Shown: positions 6,184 to 13,215 of the stretch, in pieces | How the letters are laid out: every line of letters starts with the position of its first letter | Position numbering within the stretch: position 1 is the first letter of the stretch | Assembly (NCBI GenBank): GCA_025455945.1 | Contig: JALOLN010000023.1 | Location: forward strand, 1-17,499 | DNA length: 17,499 nt | Source: Actinomycetes bacterium | Lineage (GTDB): Bacteria > Actinomycetota > Actinomycetes > Prado026 | Direction: 5' to 3' | Notes under the pieces: generated by a model | Seen by the model: only the letters and a program-made list of their open reading frames with translations | What the model was told of the DNA's origin: nothing | Databases searched by the model: none | Position numbers and translations under genes: made by a program

Positions 6184-6378
6184 ATGCCGAAGAACAAGAC
6201 CCACAGCGGGACCAAGAAGCGATTCAAGGTCAGCGGTTCCGGCAAGGTCCTGCGCCAGCAGGCCAACCGCCGTCACCTGCTGGAGGCCAAGTCGTCCCGT
6301 CGGACCCGCCGGCTCGCCCTCGACGCCGTCACGTCCCCCGCCGACGTCAAGAAGGTCAAGCGGCTCCTCGGCCGCTGA
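6184..6378 (+). CDS. rpmI: 50S ribosomal protein L35
   Basis: A 64-residue, very basic protein beginning MPKNKTHSGTKKRFKVSGSGKVLRQQANRRHLLEAKSSR in the family pattern, ending KKVKRLLGR. It is part of the large ribosomal subunit. Position 4 is Asn where Met is more usual (MPKMKTH). The ATG has a GAGGAGA Shine-Dalgarno sequence just after the infC stop. It lies 16 nt after infC and 57 nt before rplT, and that second gap holds a perfect hairpin. Confidence 0.96.
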   Translation: MPKNKTHSGTKKRFKVSGSGKVLRQQANRRHLLEAKSSRRTRRLALDAVTSPADVKKVKRLLGR

Positions 6379-6391
6379 CCCAACCGGACCG

Positions 6392-6415
6392 GACGGCGCG
6401 TCCCCACGCGCCGTC
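6392..6415 (+). promoter_or_regulatory. perfect 10-bp hairpin between rpmI and rplT
   Basis: GACGGCGCGT (6392-6401) and ACGCGCCGTC (6406-6415) are perfect complements around a CCCC loop. The stem ends 7 nt before the rplT Shine-Dalgarno AAGGAG (6423-6428). No T tract follows, so it is not a typical terminator; a protein-binding, processing or translation-control site is more likely. Its arms share 8 bases with the third hairpin of the infC leader. Confidence 0.5.
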
Positions 6416-6435
6416 GACGAGCAAGGAGCACCCAC

Positions 6436-6816
6436 GTGGCACGCGTCAAGCGGGCGGCCAACGCCCACAAGAAGCGCCGGGAGACCCTGGAGCGGGCCAG
6501 CGGATACCGCGGCCAGCGCTCCCGGCTGTACCGCAAGGCGAAGGAGCAGGTCACCCACTCCCTGGGCTACGCCTACCGCGACCGGCGCAAGCGCAAGGGC
6601 GACTTCCGCAAGCTGTGGATCCAGCGGATCAACGCCGCGGCCCGCGCGAACGGCATGACCTACAACCGGTTCGTCCAGGGTCTCAAGGCCGCCGGCGTCG
6701 AGGTGGACCGCCGGATGCTCGCCGAGCTGGCGGTCAACGACGCCCCGGCGTTCGCCGCGCTGGTCGAGGTCGCCCGGGCGGCGCTGCCGGCCGACGTCAA
6801 CGCCCCGGCGGCCTGA
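6436..6816 (+). CDS. rplT: 50S ribosomal protein L20
   Basis: A 126-residue basic protein that binds 23S rRNA early in large-subunit assembly. The start is VARVKRAANAHKKRRETLERASGYRGQRSR (initiator read as Met), followed by SLGYAYRDRRKRKGDFRKLWIQRINAAARANGMTYNRFVQGL, all family hallmarks. The start is GTG with a clear AAGGAG 7 nt before it. In Firmicutes and E. coli L20 represses its own operon by binding its mRNA; the hairpin just upstream of this start makes a similar arrangement possible here, but that is inference. The rRNA methyltransferase gene follows after 11 nt. Confidence 0.96.
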   Translation: MARVKRAANAHKKRRETLERASGYRGQRSRLYRKAKEQVTHSLGYAYRDRRKRKGDFRKLWIQRINAAARANGMTYNRFVQGLKAAGVEVDRRMLAELAVNDAPAFAALVEVARAALPADVNAPAA

Positions 6817-6827
6817 CGCACCCGACG

Positions 6828-7655
6828 GTGCCCGCACCGGCTCACGGGCCGCTGCCCCCGCAGCACAAGCGGGTGGCGGCGGCCCGTCGGCTGCGCAAGC
6901 GGGCCTTCCGCGCGGGCGACCGGGCGTTCCTCGTCGAGGGCCCGCAGGCGGTCCGGGAGGCGTTGGCCCCGGACGGCCCCGCCGCGGTCCACGAGGTCTT
7001 CGTCGTCCCCGAGGCAGCCGGGCGCCACCCCGAGCTCGTGGCCGCCGCCGAGGCCGCCGGCGTCCCGGTGACGCGGCTCACCGCCACCGCCCTCGCCGGG
7101 CTCACCGAGACCGTCACCCCGCAGGGGGTGGTGGCCGTCTGCGGCCTGCTGGACGTCCCGCTCGCCGGCGTGGTCGAGGCGCGGCCCCGGCTGGTTGCCG
7201 TCCTCGCGCAGGTGCGCGACCCCGGCAACGCCGGCACGGTGATCCGGGCCGCGGACGCCGCGGGCGCCGATGCGGTGGTGCTCGCCGGCGCCAGCGTCGA
7301 CCCTTACAACGGCAAGTGCGTGCGCGCCTCGGCGGGCAGCCTGTTCCACCTGCCGATCGTCACCGGCGTCCCGGTCGCGGACGCCGTCGCCGGGCTGCGG
7401 GCGGCCGGGCTGCAGGTGCTGGCCGCCGACGGCGCAGGGGAGCGCGACCTCGACGACCTGCAGGACGGCCGGGCCCTCGCCGGGCCGACGGCGTGGCTGT
7501 TCGGCAACGAGGCCTGGGGCCTGCCGCCGGAGGTGCGCGCCCTGGCCGACGCCGTCGTGCGGGTGCCGATCCACGGCCGGGCGGAGAGCCTCAACCTGGC
7601 GACGGCGGCGGCCGTCTGCCTGTACGCCTCGGCCCGCGCCCACCGCCCCTGTTAG
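6828..7655 (+). CDS. tsnR: SpoU/TrmH-family 23S rRNA 2'-O-methyltransferase (TsnR type)
   Basis: The 275-residue protein has two parts. Residues about 10-110 form the SpoU substrate-binding domain (RRLRKRAFRAGDRAFLVEGPQAVREAL). Residues about 120-270 form the SPOUT methyltransferase knot with all three motifs: VRDPGNAGTVIRAADAAGA (about 129-147), WLFGNEAWGLP (about 223-233) and VRVPIHGRAESLNLATAAAV (about 245-264). It transfers a methyl group from SAM to a ribose 2'-OH in rRNA. The exact nucleotide is not shown by the sequence. The gene directly after rplT is the usual place for tsnR in actinobacteria. The GTG start is 11 nt after rplT and lacks a clear Shine-Dalgarno, so expression may depend on coupling; an internal GTG about 20 codons in is less likely because it would trim the binding domain. 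Confidence 0.87.
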   Translation: MPAPAHGPLPPQHKRVAAARRLRKRAFRAGDRAFLVEGPQAVREALAPDGPAAVHEVFVVPEAAGRHPELVAAAEAAGVPVTRLTATALAGLTETVTPQGVVAVCGLLDVPLAGVVEARPRLVAVLAQVRDPGNAGTVIRAADAAGADAVVLAGASVDPYNGKCVRASAGSLFHLPIVTGVPVADAVAGLRAAGLQVLAADGAGERDLDDLQDGRALAGPTAWLFGNEAWGLPPEVRALADAVVRVPIHGRAESLNLATAAAVCLYASARAHRPC

Positions 7656-7666
7656 CCCCGCCCCCG

Positions 7667-7695
7667 TTGGACGACGGGCACGGTGTCACTAGGCT
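7667..7695 (+). promoter_or_regulatory. promoter of the PAS histidine kinase gene, leaderless type
   Basis: TTGGAC (7667-7672) and TAGGCT (7690-7695) are separated by exactly 17 nt, a good match to an actinobacterial housekeeping promoter. The -10 ends 6 nt before the GTG at 7702, so the message would start at the start codon. No Shine-Dalgarno is present. Confidence 0.65.
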
Positions 7696-7701
7696 CCGCG
7701 C

Positions 7702-8799
7702 GTGCCCGACGTGCCCTCGTACGACGACCTGCCCGACGGGCTCGTCGTCGCCGGCGCCGACGGCCGGGTCGTCGTCGTCAACTCCGCCGCCGAGCGGCTC
7801 ACCGGGGCGACCCGGCAGCGCCTGCTCGGCCGGCCGCTGGCCGAGGCGCTCCCGCTGACCGACACGCGCGGCCGGGCGTGGTGGGACTGCATCGACCCCT
7901 ACGGCGGGCTCGCCACGCGCACCGGCCACCCGGAGGCGCTGCTGCGGCTCGGCCGGCACGAGCTCCTGGTCACCGCGCGGTTCGTCCGCGGTACCGGCCG
8001 GGGCACCCCGGTGACGGCGGTGGTCGTGGCGCTGCGGGGGTCCGCCGCCCGCGACCGGCTGGACCGCGACCGGGCCGACCTCGTCGCCACGGTCGCCCAC
8101 GAGCTGCGCTCGCCGCTCACCTCGGTCAAGGGGTTCACCGCGACGCTACTGGCGAAGTGGGACCGCTTCACCGACGCCCAGCGGCGGCTGATGCTGGAGA
8201 CCGTCGAGGCGGACGCCGACCGGGTGACCCGGCTGCTCAGCGAGCTGCTCGACATCGCACGGATCGACTCCGGCCGCCTCGAGGTGCGCCGCGAGCTGGT
8301 GGACCTGCCGGCGGCGGTGTCGCGGCAGGTGGCCGGGCTGGTCGCGGCCGGCGAGCCCGCGCCGCGCTTCGTCGTCGCCGTCGAGCCGCCGCTGCCGGAG
8401 ACCTGGGCGGACGCCGACAAGGTCGACCAGGTGCTCGCCAACCTGCTGGAGAACGCCCTGCGGCACGGCGCCGGCACCGTGACCGTCACCGTGCGGGCCC
8501 AGCCGGACGGCCCGGGCACCGAGGTCACCGTGACCGACGAGGGGGAGGGCATCCCCGCGGAGCAGGCCCGCCGGGTCTTCACCCGGTTCTGGCGCGGCGG
8601 CGCCCGCGGCGGGACCGGCCTGGGCCTGTACATCGTCCGGGGACTGGTCCAGGCGCACGGCGGCACGGTCACCCTCGGCGCCGCCCCCGGTGGGGGCGCC
8701 CTGTTCCGCGTCGTCCTGCCCCCGGGGACCCCGCCCGGTGTGGTGGCCGTCCGGGAGGCAGGCGAGGATGGGCCCGTCGTCGACGAGGAGGAGCCGTGA
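7702..8799 (+). CDS. soluble PAS-domain sensor histidine kinase
   Basis: 365 residues, no signal peptide or membrane helix, so a cytoplasmic sensor. Residues about 8-115 are a PAS-like domain (DGLVVAGADGRVVVVNSAAERLTG). HisKA follows (about 120-195) with the H-box VAHELRSPLTSVKGF and phospho-acceptor H133. The HATPase domain (about 230-345) has the N-box LLENALRHG, G1 DEGEGI, F-box FTRFWRGG and G2 GTGLGLYIV, so it appears catalytically complete. No response regulator is next to it. A kinase between the rplT/tsnR block and pheS is, as I recall, also found in Streptomyces (SCO1596 region), so the position seems conserved. Partner and signal are unknown. The stop overlaps the next gene's start (GTGA), so the downstream gene is likely coupled. 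The C-terminal about 25 residues are acidic. Confidence 0.87.
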   Translation: MPDVPSYDDLPDGLVVAGADGRVVVVNSAAERLTGATRQRLLGRPLAEALPLTDTRGRAWWDCIDPYGGLATRTGHPEALLRLGRHELLVTARFVRGTGRGTPVTAVVVALRGSAARDRLDRDRADLVATVAHELRSPLTSVKGFTATLLAKWDRFTDAQRRLMLETVEADADRVTRLLSELLDIARIDSGRLEVRRELVDLPAAVSRQVAGLVAAGEPAPRFVVAVEPPLPETWADADKVDQVLANLLENALRHGAGTVTVTVRAQPDGPGTEVTVTDEGEGIPAEQARRVFTRFWRGGARGGTGLGLYIVRGLVQAHGGTVTLGAAPGGGALFRVVLPPGTPPGVVAVREAGEDGPVVDEEEP

Positions 8800-9542
8800 C
8801 CTACGTCAAGCTGCCGGTGCTCGAGGAGACCGGCTACGTCGTCCTGGACCGCTACGACCAGGGGGCCGACCCGGCCGAGTGGCTGGACATCGAGTACGTC
8901 GACTGGAAGTCGTCGGGCGACACCCGCTTCGCCCCGCTGGCCAGCGCGTACGGCGAGCTGGAGTGCAACGGCTTCTGGCACCACGACCCGCCCAAGACGG
9001 ACAAGGACGGGGTGTGGGTCCCGGGCAACGTCGCGAAGGCCCCCCGGCTGCAGGCGCGGGCGCAGGAGCCGGGCGCGAACATCGGCCGGTGCCGGGTGAT
9101 CGAGCTGAAGCCGAACAGCTACGCGGACGCGATCCACAACCTGCACCAGGACGACAACAACCGGCTCAACCCCGAGGGCACCGGGTGGATCGTGCGCGGC
9201 TTCTTCAACCTCACCGACGACGTCGACTCGGTGATGGTCCTGCGCGAGGACCGCGACAACCCGGCGACCGAGACCCGGATCCCGCTGCCGGCTGGCGCTC
9301 AGCTCATCGTGGACACCCAGCGGCTGTGGCACGCGGTGTGGCACCCGGGGGCGCAGGTCCGCTACTGCCTCATCACGTCCTGGGAGTCCGGCCCGGAGCT
9401 GGCGGCCTACATCGACGCGCGGCACCCGGTCACCCGCATCGACAGCCCCCCGGTCCCCGCGGCGGAGCTCGCCGAGGCGGAGCGGCGAGAGGGCCAGCGC
9501 CGGGCGAGTGGGGCGATGACGGAGCAGATGTCCGAGGCCTGA
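8796..9542 (+). CDS. unrecognised protein with a HxD...H...R pattern, possible Fe(II)/2-oxoglutarate oxygenase-like fold
   Basis: I do not recognise this 248-residue protein by name. The GTG start overlaps the kinase stop by 4 nt. It is rich in aromatic residues and lacks signal or membrane segments. The region H114-N-L-H117-Q-D119 is followed by a strand-like GWIVRGFFNLTDDVDSVMVLRE, then AGAQLIVDTQRLWHAVWHPGAQVRYCLITSW, which contains H179, H183 and R189. An H-x-D, a second His about 60 residues later and an Arg 6-10 residues after it are the metal and 2-oxoglutarate ligands of the double-stranded beta-helix oxygenases (PhyH, EctD and prolyl-hydroxylase types). The spacing fits, but the overall sequence is not a family I can name. 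The C-terminal about 35 residues are charged and probably disordered. A cupin without oxygenase activity is the main alternative. Confidence 0.6.
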   Translation: MTYVKLPVLEETGYVVLDRYDQGADPAEWLDIEYVDWKSSGDTRFAPLASAYGELECNGFWHHDPPKTDKDGVWVPGNVAKAPRLQARAQEPGANIGRCRVIELKPNSYADAIHNLHQDDNNRLNPEGTGWIVRGFFNLTDDVDSVMVLREDRDNPATETRIPLPAGAQLIVDTQRLWHAVWHPGAQVRYCLITSWESGPELAAYIDARHPVTRIDSPPVPAAELAEAERREGQRRASGAMTEQMSEA

Positions 9543-9580
9543 GCGGGCAAACCCGTTCGGGGCGGCGGGGGCGCGCTCAC

Positions 9581-9586
9581 TACACT
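9581..9586 (+). promoter_or_regulatory. -10 element for pheST
   Basis: TACACT fits TANNNT and ends 8 nt before the GTG at 9595, so the pheS message would be leaderless or have a leader of one or two bases. A weak TTCGGG (9556-9561) lies 19 nt upstream. With only 52 nt between genes, no T-box or attenuator leader is present. Confidence 0.5.
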
Positions 9587-9594
9587 GCGACGTC

Positions 9595-10707
9595 GTGTCC
9601 GCCCCCAGCTCCGACTACGACCCCGTCCAGGTCAGCGCGCTGCAGCCCGAGGAGGTCGCCCGCGCCCGGGACGCCGCCCTCGCCGCCGTGGCGGCCGCGA
9701 CGACCCTCGAGGAGCTGAAGGCGGTCCGGCTGGCCCACGCCGGGGACCGCTCGCCGCTGGCGCTGGCGAACCGCGAGATCGGCGCGCTGCCCCCGGCGGC
9801 GAAGGCGGACGCCGGTCAGCGGGTCGGCGCCGCCCGGGGGGCGGTCCGTGCGGCGCTCGAGCAGCGCCACGCCGAGCTCGAGGCCGAGCGCGACGCCCGT
9901 GTGCTCGTCGAGGAGACCGTCGACGTCACGCTGCCCTGGGACCGCCGCAGCCGCGGTGCGCGGCACCCCCTGACGACCATCGTGGAGCGGATCGCCGACG
10001 TCTTCGTCTCCCTCGGCTACGAGGTCGCGGAGGGTCCCGAGGTCGAGGCCGAGTGGTTCAACTTCGACGCGCTGAACATCCCGCCGGACCATCCCGCCCG
10101 GACCATGCAGGACACGTTCTTCGTCGAGTCGGCCGACTCCGGCGTCGTGCTGCGCACGCACACCTCGCCGGTGCAGGCCCGCACGATGCTGGCGAAGCGG
10201 ACGCCGCCCATCTACGTCATCGCCCCCGGGCGCACGTACCGCACCGACGAGCTCGACGCGACCCACACCCCGGTGTTCAGCCAGGTCGAGGGGCTGGTCG
10301 TCGACGAGGGCATCACGATGGCGCACCTCAAGGGCACCCTGGACCACTTCGGCGCGGCGATGTTCGGCGAGGGGATCGTCACCCGGCTGCGGCCGTCGTA
10401 CTTCCCCTTCACCGAGCCGTCCGCCGAGGTCGACCTCGAGTGCTTCGTCTGCCGGGGCGCCTCCGTCGGCGACCCCGACCGGCCGTGCCGGACCTGCTCG
10501 TCCGAGGGCTGGATCGAGTGGGGCGGGTGCGGCATGGTCAACCCGCGGGTGCTCGTCGCCTGCGGCATCGACCCCCACCGCTACACCGGGTTCGCGTTCG
10601 GCATGGGGCTCGAGCGCACCCTGATGTTCCGGCACGGCGTCGAGGACATGCGCGACATGGTCGAGGGCGACGTCCGGTTCACCCTGCCGTTCGGGATGGA
10701 GATCTGA
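9595..10707 (+). CDS. pheS: phenylalanyl-tRNA synthetase alpha subunit
   Basis: The 370-residue catalytic subunit of the (alpha-beta)2 class II enzyme that charges tRNA-Phe. Residues about 1-95 form the N-terminal coiled coil that contacts tRNA. The catalytic core starts near HPLTTIVERIADVF. Motif 2 is GRTYR at 212-216 followed by DATHTPVFSQVEG, and motif 3 is GFAFGMGLERTLMFRHG from about 332. Two CxxC pairs (C283/C286 and C298/C301) precede GWIEWGGCGMV and form the usual small metal-knuckle-like insert. The start is GTG with a leaderless-type promoter. The stop overlaps the pheT ATG by one base (TGATG), so the two subunits are coupled. Confidence 0.96.
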   Translation: MSAPSSDYDPVQVSALQPEEVARARDAALAAVAAATTLEELKAVRLAHAGDRSPLALANREIGALPPAAKADAGQRVGAARGAVRAALEQRHAELEAERDARVLVEETVDVTLPWDRRSRGARHPLTTIVERIADVFVSLGYEVAEGPEVEAEWFNFDALNIPPDHPARTMQDTFFVESADSGVVLRTHTSPVQARTMLAKRTPPIYVIAPGRTYRTDELDATHTPVFSQVEGLVVDEGITMAHLKGTLDHFGAAMFGEGIVTRLRPSYFPFTEPSAEVDLECFVCRGASVGDPDRPCRTCSSEGWIEWGGCGMVNPRVLVACGIDPHRYTGFAFGMGLERTLMFRHGVEDMRDMVEGDVRFTLPFGMEI

Positions 10708-13208
10708 TGCGCGTCCCGGTGTCGTGGCTGCGCGAGCACGTCGCGCTGCCCGCGGACGTCTCCGCGCGCGGCCTCGCCGCGGCCCTCGTCCGGGCCGGCC
10801 TGGAGGTCGAGACCGTCGAGGACGTCGGCGCGGACCTCACCGGCCCGCTCGTCCTCGGCCGGGTGCTCGAGTTCGTCGACGAGCCGCAGAAGAACGGCAA
10901 GACGATCCGCTGGTGCCAGGTGGACGTCGGCAACCCCGAGCCCCAGGGCATCGTCTGCGGCGCGCTGAACTTCGCCCTCGGGGACGCGGTGGTCGTCGCG
11001 CTGCCGGGCAGCGTGCTCCCGGGCGGGTTCGCCATCTCCGCGCGCCCGACGTACGGCCACGTGTCGGCTGGGATGATCTGCTCCGAGCGCGAGCTCGCGA
11101 TCGGCGAGGAGTATGGCGGGATCCTCGTGCTCACGCCGGCGGAGGTGGGCACGGCCCGGCCCGGGGACGACGCCCGCCCGCTGCTCGGCCTGCCGGACGC
11201 CGTCCTCGACGTGGCGGTCACCCCCGACCGGGGGTACTGCCTGTCCGTCCGCGGGATCGCCCGGGAGACGGCGACCGCGTTCGGGCTGCCCTTCGCCGAC
11301 CCCGCGCGGCGGCCGGTCCCCGCGGGCAACGACGCCGGCTGGCCGGTCGTCCTCGACGACCCGGTGGGCTGCGACCGGTTCGTCGCGCGCACCGTGCGGG
11401 GCATCGACCCCGCGGCGCCGTCGCCGCTGTGGCTGCGGACCCGGCTGCACCTGGCCGGCATGCGCCCGATCTCGCTCGCGGTCGACGTCACCAACCACGT
11501 CATGCTCGAGCTGGGCCAGCCGATCCACGGCTACGACCGGGCGCGGCTGCGCGGCCCGATCGTCGTCCGACGGGCCACCGCGGGGGAGCAGCTGCAGACG
11601 CTGGACGGCACCCGGCGCGCACTCGACGTCGACGACCTGCTCATCACCGACAGCTCCGGCCCGATCGGCGTCGCCGGCGTCATGGGCGGCGCCTCCACCG
11701 AGCTGCACGAGGGCACCACCGACGTCGTCGTGGAGGCGGCGCACTTCGAGCCGACGACGATCGCCCGCTCCGCGCGCCGGCACCGGCTGCCCAGCGAGGC
11801 CTCCCGGCGGTTCGAGCGCGGCGTGGACGACGACCTGGCCCCCGCCGCCGCCGACCGCGTCGTGCAGCTGCTCGTCGACCTCGCCGGCGGCACCGCCGAC
11901 CCCGGGGTCACCGACCTCGACGGGCGGGTGGCGCGCGAGCCGATCGCGCTCGACCTCGGCTACCCGGCTCGGCTGTCCGGCTACCCGTTCGCGGCCGGGG
12001 AGGTCGTGGCCCGGCTCACCGACGTCGGGTGCCGGGTCGAGCCCGCGCCGGACGGGGCGGCGCTGGTGCACGCGCCGTCCTGGCGGCCGGACCTCACCGA
12101 CCCCGCGGACCTCGTCGAGGAGGTCGTGCGGCTGCACGGGTACGACGCGATCCCGTCGGTGCTGCCGCCGGTGCCGGCCACGGACGGGTACTCCCGCCGC
12201 GAGCAGCACGTCGTCGTAGTCTCGCGGGCGCTGGCCGGGGCAGGGTTCGTCGAGGTGCGCAGCTACCCGTTCGTGGGCGAGGCGGCCTTCGACGCGCTCG
12301 GCCTGCCCGCCGACGACCCGCGCCGGCGCGCGCTGCGGCTGGCGAACCCGCTCTCCGACGAGGAGCCGCTGCTGCGCACGACGCTGCTGCCCGGCCTGCT
12401 GGCGACGGCGCGGCGCAACATCGGCCGGGGCTTCGCCGACCTCGCCCTGTACGAGATGGGGCTGGTGTTCCGACCCCGGCATGAGGGCCCGCTGCGCGCC
12501 CCCCGCCCTGACGTCCACGCCCGGCCCAGCGCCGAGGAGCTGGCCGCGCTGGACGCCGCGCTGCCCGATCAGCCCGCCCACGTGGCGGCCGTGCTCACCG
12601 GGGCCGCCGAGCTGCCCGGCTGGTGGGGGCCGGGCCGCCCGGCGACCTGGGCGGACGCCGTGGAGGCCGCGCGGGTCGCGGCCCGGGCCGTGGACGCCCC
12701 GATCCGGGTGCGGGCCGCGCAGGTCGCTCCGTGGCACCCCGGGCGGTGCGCCCAGGTCGTCATCGGGGACCCGGCGGCCGAGCAGGTCGTCGGGTACGCC
12801 GGGGAGCTGCACCCCCGGGTCTGCGCCGCGCTCGGCCTGCCCCCACGCACCTGCGCCATGGAGCTCGACGTCGCGCCGCTGGCGGCGTACGCCGAGCCGC
12901 TGACGCCGGCCCCGCACGTGTCGACGTTCCCCGTGGCGACGCAGGACGTCGCCCTTGTGGTCGACGCGGCCGTGCCGGCGGCGGAGGTCGAGGCGGCACT
13001 GCGGGCCGGCGCCGGCGGGCTGCTGGAGTCGGTGCGGCTGTTCGACGTCTACGCCGGGGAGCAGGTGGGGGAGGGCCGCCGGTCGCTGGCCTTCGCGCTG
13101 CGCTTCCGCGCCTCCGACCGCACGCTGACCGTGGAGGAGGCCACGGCCGCCCGGGACGCCGCGGTCGCCGAGGCCGCCGCCCGGGTCGGCGCCGTCCAGC
13201 GCACCTGA
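10707..13208 (+). CDS. pheT: phenylalanyl-tRNA synthetase beta subunit
   Basis: The 833-residue structural, tRNA-binding and editing subunit, of full length. Domains in order: N-terminal segment MRVPVSWLREHV; EMAP-type tRNA-binding domain at about 45-150 (QVDVGNPEPQGIVCGALNF, GMICSERELAIG); B3/B4 editing domain at about 215-390 (MRPISLAVDVTNHVMLELGQPIHGYD, GVMGG, SEASRRFERGVD); B5 at about 405-475; a catalytic-like core at about 490-720 (EVRSYPFV, LANPLSDEEPLLRTTLLPGLL); and the FDX-ACB anticodon-binding domain at about 740-833 (VSTFPVATQDVALVVD, FRASDRTLTVEEA). ATG overlaps the pheS stop. It converges with the aldo/keto reductase gene, with only 7 nt between the stops and no visible terminator hairpin. 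Confidence 0.96.
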   Translation: MRVPVSWLREHVALPADVSARGLAAALVRAGLEVETVEDVGADLTGPLVLGRVLEFVDEPQKNGKTIRWCQVDVGNPEPQGIVCGALNFALGDAVVVALPGSVLPGGFAISARPTYGHVSAGMICSERELAIGEEYGGILVLTPAEVGTARPGDDARPLLGLPDAVLDVAVTPDRGYCLSVRGIARETATAFGLPFADPARRPVPAGNDAGWPVVLDDPVGCDRFVARTVRGIDPAAPSPLWLRTRLHLAGMRPISLAVDVTNHVMLELGQPIHGYDRARLRGPIVVRRATAGEQLQTLDGTRRALDVDDLLITDSSGPIGVAGVMGGASTELHEGTTDVVVEAAHFEPTTIARSARRHRLPSEASRRFERGVDDDLAPAAADRVVQLLVDLAGGTADPGVTDLDGRVAREPIALDLGYPARLSGYPFAAGEVVARLTDVGCRVEPAPDGAALVHAPSWRPDLTDPADLVEEVVRLHGYDAIPSVLPPVPATDGYSRREQHVVVVSRALAGAGFVEVRSYPFVGEAAFDALGLPADDPRRRALRLANPLSDEEPLLRTTLLPGLLATARRNIGRGFADLALYEMGLVFRPRHEGPLRAPRPDVHARPSAEELAALDAALPDQPAHVAAVLTGAAELPGWWGPGRPATWADAVEAARVAARAVDAPIRVRAAQVAPWHPGRCAQVVIGDPAAEQVVGYAGELHPRVCAALGLPPRTCAMELDVAPLAAYAEPLTPAPHVSTFPVATQDVALVVDAAVPAAEVEAALRAGAGGLLESVRLFDVYAGEQVGEGRRSLAFALRFRASDRTLTVEEATAARDAAVAEAAARVGAVQRT

Positions 13209-13215
13209 CCGGCGC

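Noticed and set aside
6392..6415. Intrinsic terminator between rpmI and rplT
   Set aside because: No T tract follows, and stopping here would cut rplT from its operon; a regulatory or processing role is more likely.
9543..9594. T-box or Phe attenuator before pheST
   Set aside because: The gap is only 52 nt with a -10 element 8 nt before the start codon, leaving no room for a leader.
10581..12917. 778-codon open frame on the minus strand inside pheT
   Set aside because: pheT on the plus strand has every expected domain; the antisense frame is low-complexity Arg/Gly/Pro/Asp-rich with no recognisable motif.
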